A DNA stretch of 64,000 nt from Dillenia suffruticosa (GCA_033439265.1 JAVTVX010000002.1:9212174-9276173); one strand, 5' to 3'. Counted from the first letter of the stretch, positions 45,201-54,559 are shown. Notes: generated from the letters alone by a model not told the origin. Numbers and translations are program-made.

Positions 45201-47218
45201 CTGCCCCTTCCGCCAAACAAAATCAGCCACTGAAACATCCAATTTCTGATGTTGCAAAAAAGCAAAAAACTGAAAACACTCTAGGCAACTCCTAATCATT
45301 CACATTGTGCAAAAGGCAACATCCCAACTTAAGACCCATCATCCAGCACATTGAAACAACCTTCCTTCAAACAAACCAACCTATAGAAATCAAGAAATTG
45401 AACCCTCAAAGGCAACTCACCCCACCAAACATCTTGCCAAAACAAAACATGATCCCCTTTTCCAACTCTAAACTGGACAAAAGGAAAAAACTCTGTCCAA
45501 CCCGTGTTAATCCAATTCCAAATTCTTACACCATGCGGAGCCCTACTTAACTTAGTTTTCCACCCAAAAACCTCCTCTCCAAATCCGATCACCACAACTT
45601 TTCACCATAAAGAGTTCCACTCAATCATAAACCACTACAACCATTTTCCCATCAATGGCTTATTAAAAATCAACAACAGCTTTATGCCTAACCCACCCTC
45701 TCCACAGATTGTTGCACAATGCCCGTTTCACCAAATGATACTTATACTCATCCCCCACCCCATCGCACAAGAATTTGTGCTAAATCCTCTCCACCTGTGC
45801 CTTTATTCTTCCCTTGTAGCGAATTAGGCTTTAAGTATTATCAAGTATTTCTACCAATGTAGAGACTTCCATTATTAGAGACTTAAACATCAGATATTAG
45901 GGATTTGATTTCTTAACTTTTATAACAGAAGCAAACCATAACAGAAAGTAATTTAAGAATATAATTAGGTGCAGATTACCAGATTTGACAACCTAAAGGG
46001 CATGGAGCACCAACTTCAAACTTATATTACAAGTTTTAGTATAGCACAGAACGTAATGATTCTATTGTTGGCCACATGGGAGGAGAGGATCAATCGTGAA
46101 TAATTGGTTGAAGCGCCAAATGGGAAATCGGAGGTCCATAAATGTCCAACCGAAACATAACGATTCCATGTAGCATTAAGAGGCAACCCTCAAGTTCCAC
46201 TCATTGATATAGATTAGTAGAGAAATGGCTGAAAAAAACCCTAATGTGCAAAAGGATGAGATCAGGCTTTGACAAGATCAGGCAACAACAAATCTAGACA
46301 ACAACCGAGATCAGTCCTTGTCCAAATGTACCAGAAAGACGGTGCTTAGAAGTTTGTTCATATAAAGAAGATGGTCCTAAGTCAATTCAATTATAAGGTC
46401 AGTTACTAGACAGAAGCCTCATGTGGGAACCCTGATAGGAGAGCCCCTAGATGTAATCTTATATTCATTATACCCTTCAATAGGAACAGCAGTTCACTAT
46501 TTTATCTTCACAAATAGGACAATCCTCTAAATAGCCCCTCTATGTTATGATAAACTCATTCTTCTCGATCATTGTACAATTTTCTCGGCACAAAGCCCTG
46601 GAGTTCCTTCCCACGGCGATCATGGTGATTCTGTGTCCTGAGTTCTGAGATCTCAACTTGATACCATCCATCATCAGATGTGAAGAAACTACAGGCAAAA
46701 AGTTAACTTTCAAAAGAAATCATATGCCGAGAACATGTGCTTCTATGCAGCTAGAAATGCCACGGGCTTATCTAAGGCAACACTGTTAATGACAACTTAT
46801 TGCAGTTTAATGTGTTGTGTGTGTGAGAGAGAGAGTGAGAGAGAGAGAGTGAGAGAGAGAGAGTACGAGTCGAGTCAAGCAGCAGCAGCCTGGAATCAGG
46901 GGTGTCCAAGATCACTATGTCGTTGTAATAGCTTTGAACAGAAGTGAGGACCTCGAAATTCCCTTCTTCTTCTTCTTCTTCTTCATTATTTTCCGAAGAT
47001 TGCGGTCCTTGGAGGGCATTCAAACTCTGTTTCCGCCGATAGAAGAAAATGGAAAAGTTAGTACTGCATTGGATTTCGCCGCCCGAAACCGCATTCCCAA
47101 AGAGAAGTGAGGAAACTCCACGAGACGATGCTGGGCAGCGTCCACCTCGGTCTCGGTGATTATACTTATAGCAACAGGAGTTTAGATGGAACACGGAAAG
47201 AACTGCCGAGCAAGGCAT
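24605..47218 (-). CDS. Spermidine-synthase-like SAM-dependent methyltransferase-fold protein, 8 exons over 22.6 kb
   Basis: Exons in coding order: 46867-47218, 43784-43836, 31725-31784, 31421-31498, 29727-29856, 26591-26643, 25805-25978, 24605-24748. All join in frame with GT-AG introns and give 347 residues. The N-terminus (1-75) looks like an organelle-targeting extension, followed by an acidic run (79-85). Then come FEVLTSVQSYYNDIVILDTP, the exon-2 motif SKWTGSYW (128-135), DEFASLPAIVPKGPIAIFGL, and the SAM-type nucleotide loop GLGGGTAA (155-161). WEIDEI follows, where motif II acid residues bind the cofactor, then RIGDAL, GIIVDLFSDG (225-234), LMPHGRIMVNCGG, WVQNSTIKALCKAFPGQ and ENYLAVTGPIPDL. 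This matches a conserved plant family with the spermidine/spermine synthase fold; it is not a canonical SPDS, and its substrate is unknown. Intron 2 (12 kb) and intron 1 (3 kb) are swollen by transposons, yet every exon and splice site is intact, so the gene is probably functional. Confidence 0.9.
25979..26590 (-). other. Intron 6 of the spermidine-synthase-like gene
   Basis: 612-bp AT-rich intron with an (AAATA)n-type simple repeat at 26020-26066. No other feature seen. The open frames at 26107-26295 (+) are chance. Confidence 0.7.
28362..28740. repeat. Local direct duplication in intron 5
   Basis: The block 'aaggttgaagaagtgaagg...gaacggtagaagaaagcaag' near 28381-28425 recurs near 28675-28720 as 'aaggttgaagaagttaatg...gaatggcgaagaaagcaag', offset by about 295 bp. 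Divergence is moderate. Confidence 0.6.
28853..29090. mobile_element. Possible non-autonomous hAT remnant (GGCCTGG/GGCCCGA-rich)
   Basis: A patch rich in ggcctgg, gggccca and ggcccga motifs, starting 'gacctgggcatggcacctga', stands out from the AT-rich intron. Such motifs resemble the subterminal regions of plant hAT elements, as also seen at 61519-61700. No terminal inverted repeat or target duplication was confirmed, so the call is tentative. Confidence 0.35.
29857..31420 (-). other. Intron 4 of the spermidine-synthase-like gene
   Basis: 1.56-kb intron. The segment 30345-30960 has long open frames on the - strand and more balanced composition than its surroundings, possibly an old transposon 3' piece, but no family motif was recognised. 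A (GA)n microsatellite lies at 31262-31281, and a nearly repeated phrase (gtatacaaatggaaaagagggg) at about 31118 and 31152. Confidence 0.55.
32850..34031 (-). pseudogene. LINE A, 3' part (zf-RVT domain), split by gypsy insertion
   Basis: On the - strand the end of an L1-type plant LINE is visible. It begins with SKGGLGLKYFVLFNKALL (near 33980-33930), then RDVLWRPLIVAKY, then FSRFLCFHVGYGTYVMFWHD (about 33790-33720). The zinc-binding reverse-transcriptase-associated domain at 33442-33230 reads IWKVLVPLQVVLFAWEAVW and NHCLLCKSES. The 3' tail ends near 32850 (aataaatttggggcttttt on the - strand). It is full of stops and frameshifts. The upstream half lies at 42271-42700; the two halves are separated by the LARD at 34037-42265. 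Confidence 0.8.
34037..35496 (+). repeat. 5' LTR of the LARD
   Basis: 1460 bp, ending GCGTAACA. It begins AGATAGAAACATC where the 3' LTR begins TGATAATAATATT, so the terminal TG has decayed to AG. Confidence 0.85.
35503..35520 (+). other. Primer-binding site of the LARD (tRNA-Asp-like)
   Basis: TGGCACCATTGTCGGAAA lies six bases after the 5' LTR end. It matches the start of the Athila/Tat tRNA-Asp primer site with several substitutions. Confidence 0.7.
35997..37340 (+). pseudogene. LARD gag, decayed
   Basis: Broken gag reading frames. 35997-36200 is an early piece; homology continues in shifted frames (for example a segment around 36210-36400 with FKFLKNFMEISDTIKLNGV-like text). 36775-37104 contains the zinc knuckle CDFCSDSTHVSSECP (about 36868-36912). 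A Gln-rich coiled-coil-like tail follows to about 37340. Multiple stops and frameshifts are present. Confidence 0.65.
37551..38426 (+). pseudogene. LARD retropepsin domain and remnant
   Basis: 37551-38006 is an uninterrupted 151-codon piece with the gypsy retropepsin fold: IGSTKFFNILYDLGADVNLI (active-site Asp in DLGA), then SLRLADKNIRYPRGV, KVDKFIFPVDFVVLDM and FLILGRRFLTTA. A stop at 38004-38006 separates it from 38040-38426, which starts with the usual post-protease stretch (KIKFNIFHSKRY) and then has unfamiliar sequence. Reverse transcriptase should follow but does not. It is notable that the protease region alone remained open. Confidence 0.8.
38427..40158 (+). repeat. 3' non-coding region of the LARD
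   Basis: AT-rich, non-coding, with many A and T runs (for example 39320-39340). It shares short motifs with the 3' region of the gypsy family at 7138-8509. No ORF of interest. Confidence 0.65.
40159..40172 (+). other. Polypurine tract of the LARD
   Basis: AGTGTAGGGGTATT immediately precedes the 3' LTR start TGATAATAA at 40173. It is weakly purine-rich but in the exact place expected. Confidence 0.5.
40173..42265 (+). repeat. 3' LTR of the LARD, containing an RTE LINE
   Basis: Matches the 5' LTR along its length, from TGATAATAATATTTTTATG to GCATAACA. It is 2093 bp because of the 637-bp insertion at 40990-41626 plus its 11-bp duplication; without these it is about 1445 bp, close to the 1460-bp 5' LTR. 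Confidence 0.85.
40990..41626 (+). mobile_element. 5'-truncated RTE-clade LINE fragment
   Basis: The + strand encodes a decayed C-terminal tail typical of RTE LINEs: VVRPTLLYDTEC, then VAEIKILNWICEKTRKD, then IRSEDIRNKLEVSSIADKM, ending in a (TTG)n tail at 41611-41626. An 11-bp target duplication, TAATTATTGTT, flanks it at 40979-40989 and 41627-41637. Heavy 5' truncation is normal for LINE retrotransposition. It landed in the LARD 3' LTR and is the youngest layer of the nest. Confidence 0.85.
42271..42700 (-). pseudogene. LINE A, upstream part (end of reverse transcriptase)
   Basis: The - strand reads WKNLRRDWVVGNRAICLGG, VTLIKGVLANLCVYFMLLF, then VAKKLEGIQRRFFFGG, the standard C-terminal RT stretch of plant L1-type LINEs. 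It is broken by a C/G run near 42278-42287. The continuation (KYRLVRW then GGLGLKYF) is at 34031 and below, on the other side of the LARD. The 5' end near 42700 is indistinct. Confidence 0.8.
44600..45830 (-). pseudogene. LINE B fragment (RT tail and zf-RVT)
   Basis: The - strand text includes GVRIWNWINTGWTEFFPF, FRVGKGDHVLFWQDVWW (about 45500-45430), then FVWRKGQKEGQFTVHSYISL and the zinc-binding domain GIWKVQAALILDTLQKRGW with GCFMCKYEAESLHYLLLHC (about 45120-44980). This is the same class of plant L1-type LINE as LINE A, with many stops. The 3' end lies near 44600 (cttaatacaaatttttattc on the - strand). Confidence 0.8.
46823..46864. repeat. (GA)n microsatellite at the exon 1 donor
   Basis: Interrupted GAGAGA tracts lie immediately downstream (in gene direction, CT-rich) of the exon 1 splice donor GTAC at 46863-46866. 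The tract makes the first exon appear open for another 30 codons on the - strand, which is an artefact. Confidence 0.85.
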
Positions 47219-47771
47219 TCGTTTTTAATTTTATCTTTGGTATTTAGTCTCTCTCTCTCTTCTTTATCTTTTTTCCGGATGGGGAGGAGCAGAGGGGCAA
47301 GTACCGACTGTCGTGAGGGTTATGCCCAGACGGCGGTGATAAAGAGGATGGATAAAACAAAACTGTGGAAAAGGAATTAATCTAACTGAATTTAAATAAA
47401 TTTAACCAAAAAAATTTATTGAGACAAATAATAATTTTAAGTTCTTGTTTATAAAATTTTATTTTATTTTACTAAAAGATGTCTATTTTAACTAAAAATA
47501 TTATAAATAAGAGATATAATATAATACAAATAAATTAAGTTTTTTTAAATTAAAGAGAATGGAAAACATTAACTTTATATTAAAATTAATTTGATTACAA
47601 ACTTTTAAAGATATAAAATCTAAAACTTAAGGATCACCAACTACTCCTAATTAATACCGGGTAGCATTCCTTGTAATGCATTTACCATACCTTGATGGAG
47701 AAACAATATTCAGATTGAGTTTGATCGCATCCAAATTTAACAATTCTCCCCCCAAATTTTTCATGTTAACT
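47219..47771 (-). promoter_or_regulatory. Upstream region of the spermidine-synthase-like gene
   Basis: About 550 bp between the start codon and the chromovirus. It has a pyrimidine tract at 47245-47275 (CT-rich on +, GA-rich on the coding strand) typical of plant core promoters and leaders, and no convincing TATA box. The chromovirus limits any larger native promoter to this interval unless the original flank continues beyond 53030. Confidence 0.4.
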
Positions 47772-48066
47772 TGTCACGATCTTCACGAGGTGTCGACTTG
47801 AGGAAACTGAATAAGTCGATAGCTGAAGAATTACGTAGGTAGCCTGCTAGATTGACTCACAAATCACTCTGCAGAGTTGCCAAATGACTTGTCTGAAAGG
47901 AGGATAAGAGAGGAGATAGAAAGGGGTTGACAAGGGAAGAGAAGAGAGAAAGAATAGAGAGAGAAAGGGAGGAGAGAGAGAGAGAGAGAGAAAATCAGTA
48001 GGAAAGAAGAGAGAAAATTTGCTCTGAATTCTGTTGCTTATTTTTCATTTCTCAAAACCTCTTGTT
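47772..48066 (-). repeat. 3' LTR of the chromovirus, truncated
   Basis: On the + strand it starts TGTCACGATCTTCACGAGG and parallels the other LTR for about 290 bp, through the shared phrase 'gactcacaaatcact' and a GA tract. It then loses the last ~110 bp, which should end in TTGTTACA. The polypurine tract is lost with it. Confidence 0.8.
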
Positions 48067-48068
48067 AA

Positions 48069-49450
48069 CTATCTATTAAAAGTCTCCTTGTCCTCAAGGA
48101 TGAATGATGGGAATTGTGCTCTGATGAAATCCTTGTCTTCCAGTGTTGTTACTTCAGGACTCAAGTTAATCCATCTAATCAACACTTGAGTTATTGGTCT
48201 ATTGTTCCTCATAATCACTCTTTTGTTCAAAACTGCTTCAGCTTCTACAAGAGCTTGCTTGTCTAAATCAAGCAAACGCAACGCAGGCATTGTTGTTTGG
48301 TCAAAATCAAGTTTCTTTTTGAGTAAAGACACATGAAAAACTAGATATATCTTGGAACCTTGAGGTAACTATAGTTTCTAAACCACCTTTCCCACTTTGG
48401 CTATTATAGTAAAAGGCCTATAAAATTTCGAGGAGAGCTTAAGTTGTTTTCTTACTTTTACAGTTTGCTATCTATATGGCTGCAATCTGAGATATACTAA
48501 GTCTTCTACTTTAAACTCCCTTTCTGTTTGATTGAGGTCTGCATAAACCTTCATTCTATTTTGAGCTTTGGTTAGATGATTATGTAGAATTTGTAACATA
48601 GCTTGCCTATTCTTAATGAAGTTATCAGCTAGGGTCACAGATTCCAAGTAGGGTCCCATAGGTATATGCCTTCGTTGGTAACTATAGAAAGCTTCAAAGG
48701 TGTCATTTGAATGTTTGTGTGGAAGTTTGTATTGCACCACCACTCAGTCAAACTCAATCATTATAACCAGAGGGCAGGCCTATCTGCAGTCATGATCGCA
48801 GGTAACATTCTAAATATTGGTTGAGTCTCTCATTTTGACCATCTGTCTGAAGGTGATAGACACTACTTAGTTTGATCTAAGTTCCTACCAATTTGAACAA
48901 CTCTTGGCAAAATAAGTTGTTGAAGACTTTATCCCTATCAGATACTATAGTATCTGGTAGTCCATGTAATTTAAACACTTGATCAACAAATACTTTGTCC
49001 ACAGTCATAGCAGAATAGGGATGCTGCAAAACTACAAAATGGCCAAAATTCGTAAGTTTATCAATCACTACCATGATAGTGTCAAGGTCCTGTGATTTTG
49101 GTAGACCATCAATGAAATCTATATTAATTTGAGACCAAGTTTGTGATGTATAGGTAAAGGTTGCAACAATCCAGGATATGCCGCATTTTCATAATTATTT
49201 TTCTGACACACATCATACTCTTACATATAATGGACTAAAAAGCTTTAAAGGATGGCTAATAAAATCTGGATTTAATTCTTCTTAGTATACCTTGCTGTCT
49301 AGAGTGTCCTTCCATTGCTGAACTATGTATGAACTGCAATATTTTCATCTTTAATTGAGACACATTTTCAACATATATCTTCTGATTACACCTCAAAATT
49401 CCATCCTTATACTGCACATCAGATCTGCTTCCAGGTTACAGTATCAGCTG
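48069..49450 (-). pseudogene. Chromovirus integrase with chromodomain, decayed
   Basis: Fragments in order on the - strand: integrase core 49074-48877 (VVIDKLTNFGHFVVLQHPY, then VFKLHGLPDTIVSDRDKVF, holding the second catalytic Asp), the C-terminal region 48743-48468 (MLQILHNHLTKAQNRMKVYAD, LVYLRLQPYR), and the chromodomain 48200-48069 (PITQVLIRWINLSPEVTTLED, DFIRAQFPSFILEDKE). Chromodomains direct integration to heterochromatin. Frames are interrupted. Confidence 0.85.
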
Positions 49451-49529
49451 AGCTATTAATCATTTTCATAACTCTGTACCACTTCTTCCATCCATTTAGG
49501 TCGTACAACAAAGATGACCATCATATCTT

Positions 49530-50850
49530 GTTCTATTGGTGTTTTTTCACCCTCATTTCTCTCATGGAAAGAGTATCAGCCACTTTGTTTTCCTTCCCTT
49601 TTTTATATTGGATTTCATAATCATAGCCAAGTAATTTTGTGAGACATTTGTGCTGCAAAAGACTAGTTAGTTTTTGTTCCAGTAGGAATTTAAGACTTTG
49701 GTGATCAATCCTTATGATAAAATGGTATCCTAACAAATAATATCTCCACTTGCTATTACTACCACCATTAGCTCATTTTCATATATGGATAACACCCTGC
49801 TCTTTGGTCGTAGAGCTTTACTCAAATTACAATAGGTTGCCATTCCTGTATCAATACAGCCCCCACCCTTTTGAGTATGCATATGTCTCGACTGCAAAGG
49901 ATTTAAAAAAATCTGGTAGCCTTATTACATGTGTAGAAATCATGGCTTCTTTGAGCTTCTTGAATACCAAACCAGCTTCTTCATTCCACATGAAGTTATT
50001 TTTCTTAAGCAAGTTATTTAAAGGTCTTGCTATGATTCCATAATATTTCACAAACCTTCTATAATAACCGGTTAATCCCAAAAAGACTCTCAAGGCCTTG
50101 ACAAAATCTGGAGTTGGCCACACAACTATACATTATGTTTTTTGATCTTCCATTTTTACTCATTCCCCAATGAGAACATCGTCCAAATACTCTACTTGCT
50201 GTTGTGCGAAGATACACTTTGAGAGTTTAACAATGAGTTAGTGTTACCTAAGTAATGAAAGAACTAATTGTAGGTTCTGCACATGAGCATTCAAGTCAAC
50301 ACTATATATGAGGATGTCATCAATAAACATAAGGACAAACTTCCTAAGATAGGCTTGGAAGATGTGATTCATTAAAGACTGAAATGTGGTTGGGGCATTA
50401 CTCAATCCGAAGGGTATAACAAGAAATTCAAAGTATCCGTGGTGAGTATGGAAGGCTGTTTTAGGAATGTTTTGAGGTCTGACCCTTATTTATGATATCC
50501 AGATCTTAAGTCAATATTAGAAACCACTTTAGATCTATGCAATTCATCCAACAATTTATTAATATTCGAAATGGGGTTTTTGTCCTTAATGGTCTAATTG
50601 TTCAACTGCCTGTAATCCATACAAAATCTCCAAATATTGTCCTTCCCTTTTACTAACAGGATAAGTGATGCAAAGGAACTCTTACTATGCCTAACAATAT
50701 CACTACTCAATATTTCTTACACTTGTTTTTCAATTTTAATCTTTTGTGAATGTGGATATCTATAAGGTTTAAGTTTGAATGGTTGAGATTCAAGTTTCAA
50801 TACTATGGGATGGTCATGGTATCTTTCAGAAGGTAAAGAAGTGAGTATTT
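49530..50850 (-). pseudogene. Chromovirus reverse transcriptase and RNase H, decayed
   Basis: The RT catalytic motif reads FIDDILIYS on the - strand (about 50335-50308). The thumb/connection has FVKALRVFLGLTGYYRRFVKYYG (50110-50040), and RNase H ends with IRIDHQSLKFLLEQKL and YDYEIQYKKGKENKVADTLS (49700-49560). Stops and small indels are frequent. Confidence 0.85.
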
Positions 50851-51267
50851 GAAAAATATCATCATATTGTTTTAGTAAAGCTAATTTTTTTGTGTTTCTA
50901 TTTTGGTTTTCTCCTTATTGAAAACAATAGAAGCACATGCCTATAGTTGTTGTTTGAAAGCCTTAGAATCCTTCCCTTTGACAAGTTGCATTCTAGGGTG
51001 CTGCACATTCCCTTCTAAGATCAGCTCCTCTTTTCCTCTAAACAACTTGACTTATAATTGTTTAAAATCAAAAGTTATATAACTGAAATAATACATTCAA
51101 TCCACTCATAAAATTACATCCCAATTTCCTAATTCAATTACCCTTAAGCTAAATGAGAAAGTATAGCTTTTTATTTTCCATTTAACACTCTTTACTTCCG
51201 CGTAACTAAAAACTACCTTTCCATCTACTATGACAGCATGCAGGGGTGTTGAGGGTTCAATATTCAA

Positions 51268-51565
51268 CTATAATTTTTTTACTACTCTATGATTTAGGAA
51301 ACTGTTGGAGCTGCCAGTGCCTACAAGAATAGCTATGGTAGTCTCATCCAGCAGTCCTTGGAATGCTATGATATTCCTAATTAAGGAGTTTGACAATGTA
51401 CAGAAAGATTGGTCTATGGGATTACTTACAGTGCCACTCAGCTCTTCATGCTCTTTTTCCACTCCAACAGATTCCCACTCTTCTTCTTCTGTCAATATCA
51501 AGTTCAAACCCTTAAACCTGCACTGATGTCCCGGGCTATATTTCTCCTCACATTTATAACATAAG
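51268..51565 (-). pseudogene. Chromovirus zinc knuckle and protease
   Basis: The zinc knuckle CYKCEEKYSPGHQC lies at about 51561-51520. The protease piece (51507-51268) ends IAILVGTGSSNSFLNHRVV, where the family has an aspartate (D[ST]G) as catalytic residue; here the position reads VGTG, so the catalytic Asp is lost. Confidence 0.8.
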
Positions 51566-51588
51566 TGGTTATTTCTCCTGTGTTGAAT

Positions 51589-52500
51589 TTATTGAGGAGT
51601 GATCTTCTGTGACACACTTCCTCCCGTAACATTTGAGTTTTGACTTCTTTGTACTGCTATCGTAGGTGTAGTTATAGCAGTGATTGATCCTATTCCATTT
51701 CCCAAATTTGTTTCATTCATCACTCCCATTTTGCTCCAAGAAGTGGTCATTTTTCCCTTTTTGGATATTTCGAAAGACTGCTCTTGTAAGGCAACAATCT
51801 CAAATGCCTGCAATAGGGTATTAGGCTTTATTAACCTCAACATGGGCTTAATTTTCTTCTTAAGTCCACTGATGAAACTAGATATAAAGTAAGATTCTAA
51901 CAAGTTAGGATTTCTGAGAAGCATCAATGACCATAGTTTTTCAAACTTCTCTTGATTCTCCGCTACTGATCCAGTTTGCTGCAATTTATTGGACTCCTCT
52001 TCCTCATCTTGCATCCCATTCTTGTCAAATCTTTGGCACAAAAGTTTAGAAAACTTATCCCATTCCATCATTCCCTTGGCCAGTCTTAAACCTTGATACC
52101 AGATATCAATTTTGTCATCTAGATAAAATTTTATAGTTTCTACCCATAGATTGCGTGGAATATGGTACACCATAAAGAATTTATGGCATCTTCTTAACCA
52201 ACTTTGAGGATCTTCTCCTAAAAATGTTGGTAATTCGATTCTTGCATGGTTAGGGACTGAGGACTTTGGATTATTCTCCTTTTTGGTAGGATCTGCCTCA
52301 GTCTTCCTTCTGTTTCCCACTAGAGTGGGTAGCAGGGATGGTAGTGGACTTTTGTTTATTTCTGATTCTTCATCCACGCCTTTGCACATTCTTCTTGCAA
52401 GGGCATTGAATTGTTTCTTCATTTGAGTCGTGAATAACTTTATTTTCTTTTCCAATTGTTGCTTTAATTGTACATGCACTGTGTGCATTTCTTGGCTCAA
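51589..52500 (-). pseudogene. Chromovirus gag, 303 codons still open
   Basis: The longest uninterrupted coding piece of the element. It has a basic N-terminal coiled-coil region, then the retrotransposon gag domain RIELPTFLGEDPQSWLRRC, KFYLDDKIDIWYQGLRL, WDKFSKLLCQRFDK and YFISSFISGLKKKIKPML. It lies directly upstream of the zinc knuckle but is split from it by a stop at 51589. Confidence 0.85.
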
Positions 52501-52605
52501 TTCTTAAATTCGTAACTCTTATTTTTTGTTGTGTTCTTCAATGGTTTTTTACCTTGTTCCGTCTTCCATGTTCAGTGAAAAATAGCTTGAAAGCCAAGGA
52601 TATCT

Positions 52606-52619
52606 TGCTCTGATACCAA
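52606..52619 (-). other. Chromovirus primer-binding site, tRNA-iMet
   Basis: The - strand reads TTGGTATCAGAGCA three bases after the 5' LTR, matching the plant initiator-tRNA-Met primer site. Confidence 0.85.
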
Positions 52620-52622
52620 GTT

Positions 52623-53030
52623 TGTCACAATCTTCATGAGGTGTTGAATTGAGAAAACTGAATAAGTCAACAATTGAAGAACAATGAGGGTAGCCTACTA
52701 GATTGACTCACAAATCACTTTGCAGAGTTGCCAAATGACTAGTCTGAAAGAAGGATAAGAGAGGAGATAGAAAGAGGTTGAAAAGAGAGAAAGAATAGAG
52801 AGAGAAAGGGAGGAGAGAGAGAGAGAGAAAATCAGTAGGAAAGAAGACGGAAAAGTAGTTCTGAATTCTTTTGCTTTTTTTTTTCATTTATCTAGTACAG
52901 TACATATATTTCAATTCCTCTAACTGTTCTAACCAACTCATAACCTTTCATTAACTACTTTGCAGACTAGTCTTATGACATTCCACCTGATTTGTCTCAG
53001 CTGCATGATCCTAAACTCTAAGTTGTTACA
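52623..53030 (-). repeat. 5' LTR of the chromovirus
   Basis: 408 bp. On the - strand it starts TGTAACAACTTAGAG and ends GTGACA (TG...CA). It contains a GA/CT tract near 52797-52828 shared with the 3' LTR (47940-47993). Confidence 0.85.
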
Positions 53031-53035
53031 TAACT

Positions 53036-53630
53036 CTTTAGTTGTATTCAAGCCTCAAGGCTTTTGAATGATATAAAGGATATGATAAGTGGAACCATGA
53101 TATCTACGGGAATGGTATCCAATCAGTAAGTCCACAGATCAATGACTTGAATAATCGAATGTTAGATCTCCTTAATCGATATCTTGAATTCGAATTGTGG
53201 AAATAAAAATATATATATTAGAAGAGCCAACCCCATAATAGGTCATAGTACTCGGCCAGATTAGTTGTGTTAAATTCGAATACTAATTGATAGTAAATAT
53301 ATCTATTTACACTTAAAAAAAAGAAAAGAAAGTCCCAAAAGAGAAACAACTGACAATACATAACACAAAAATGAGATTAACTTACATTACAAACTCCATT
53401 ATGAGTTAGACGGACATGACTTCCGATGGACAAAAAGGAAAGAAGATTGATGAGAACCCAACAAAGAAAAAGGAAAAAGAAGAAGAAGAAGAAGAAACAG
53501 CAACCAACAAACCAATCTGTTTTAAACAATTTCATGTTAGTGTTGATGTTCTGCAATCAGTAGTCCAGCAGCTCTTGATTGTAACAAGAATCTTCTATGA
53601 ATTGAATGGTATATTTTCATGGTCCAATAT
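53036..53630. other. AT-rich DNA between chromovirus and methyltransferase pseudogene
   Basis: No recognisable feature. The + strand frame 53416-53634 contains a Lys/Glu-rich run caused by an AGAAGA repeat (53477-53497) and no known domain. The missing C-terminus of the methyltransferase was not found here. Confidence 0.5.
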
Positions 53631-53935
53631 TTAGTTTTTCCATCTCATCCCATTTGTTATGCTTTGAATCTTTACAAGAACTTCAACAGCACCTCTGAAG
53701 ATAGCTGTCCCCTCTGGCCTCAGAATTCTATCCATCTCCAATAGAATGTGAGTTGTGTCGCACCTTCAATATGCAAAATGAAATGCTCATTCAAGCAAAC
53801 AATGACAAAAAATATTATCAAAAGATCACTTAAACAGAGCAAAGGGGTGCATAATCTTCAACTTTATACTTGTTTTGGTATATACCGAACACACCACTTG
53901 CATGTATGAGATCGTATATTCTAGGATAAGTAGAG

Positions 53936-54559
53936 TATTAAAATAGATCCAAATGAGACTTATTGATTAATTTAGTCAATCATTATGATTGATTTAATCA
54001 ATTATTATGATTGACAAAATCAACCATCATTCATTCAATCATAATAATTGATTTAGTCAATTATTATGATTGATTTAATCATTATAATTGATTTAGTCAA
54101 TTATATATATTTGGATAATTTAATCAATTATTAAAATTAATTTAGTCAACTATTATATATTTAATTGATTTAGTTAATGATTGATTTATTCAACCATTAT
54201 AAATTTAGAAAATTGACTTTATTCTAATTATTTTTTTTCATCAATTTTATTTCGATTCTTTTCCTTTTCTCTAATAGTAAGTTTTCTGTATAAATAGGAT
54301 CCCTCTACACTTATTGTAATCAAGTAAGTAGAGACAATCTTTTCTCCTGCAATTAGCTTCCTATCTTCTTTCTTGTAACATTCTTTAACAATCAATGCAA
54401 TGAAAATTTTTTTCTTCATTTTCTTTTTCTTCTTTTTCGTGTTCTTAATATTATATTTTTAATTTTATTTTGATATAATTTTCCTATGCAAGAGTAGTTC
54501 TAGATTACATGTATAGAAATATACGAGGAGTTTAATACTGAAATTAAAATTTTCTAACA
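53936..54559 (+). repeat. 5' LTR of copia element, palindrome-rich U3
   Basis: 624 bp, from TATTAAAATAGATCC to TTTTCTAACA. The first 250 bp are built from repeated TTGATTTAGTCAA / TTGATTTAATCAA units. A TATA-like ctgtataaataggat lies near 54287-54300. The primer site TAGTACAGAGCA follows. Confidence 0.85.

Larger units (their letters stand above)
43837..46866 (-). other. Intron 1 of the spermidine-synthase-like gene
   Basis: 3.0-kb intron with LINE B (about 44600-45830) and a GA microsatellite against the splice donor. Between 45840 and 46820 no gene or repeat was recognised, and the ORF at 44284-44529 has no known motif. Confidence 0.65.
47772..53030 (-). mobile_element. Ty3/gypsy chromovirus (Reina-like size), decayed, with 5-bp target duplication
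   Basis: 5259 bp on the - strand. The target duplication TAACT is present at 47767-47771 and 53031-53035. The order from 53030 down is: 5' LTR (52623-53030), tRNA-iMet primer site, gag, zinc knuckle, protease, RT, RNase H, integrase, chromodomain and a shortened 3' LTR (47772-about 48066). Stops and frameshifts break every domain except a long gag piece. A C-terminal chromodomain and a Met primer site define the chromovirus group; the lineage (Reina-like) is a guess from the compact size and short LTRs. Confidence 0.9.

Noticed and set aside
46772-46866. Extension of the first spermidine-synthase-like exon into a Ser/Leu repeat ([11 protein letters not shown])
   Set aside because: A GT donor at 46866/46865 gives perfect phase with exon 2 (43836); the extension is translated GA microsatellite.
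53416-53634. 72-codon + strand ORF with Lys/Glu run
   Set aside because: Acidic/basic run comes from an AGAAGA microsatellite; no domain, and the end overlaps the antisense methyltransferase exon c.
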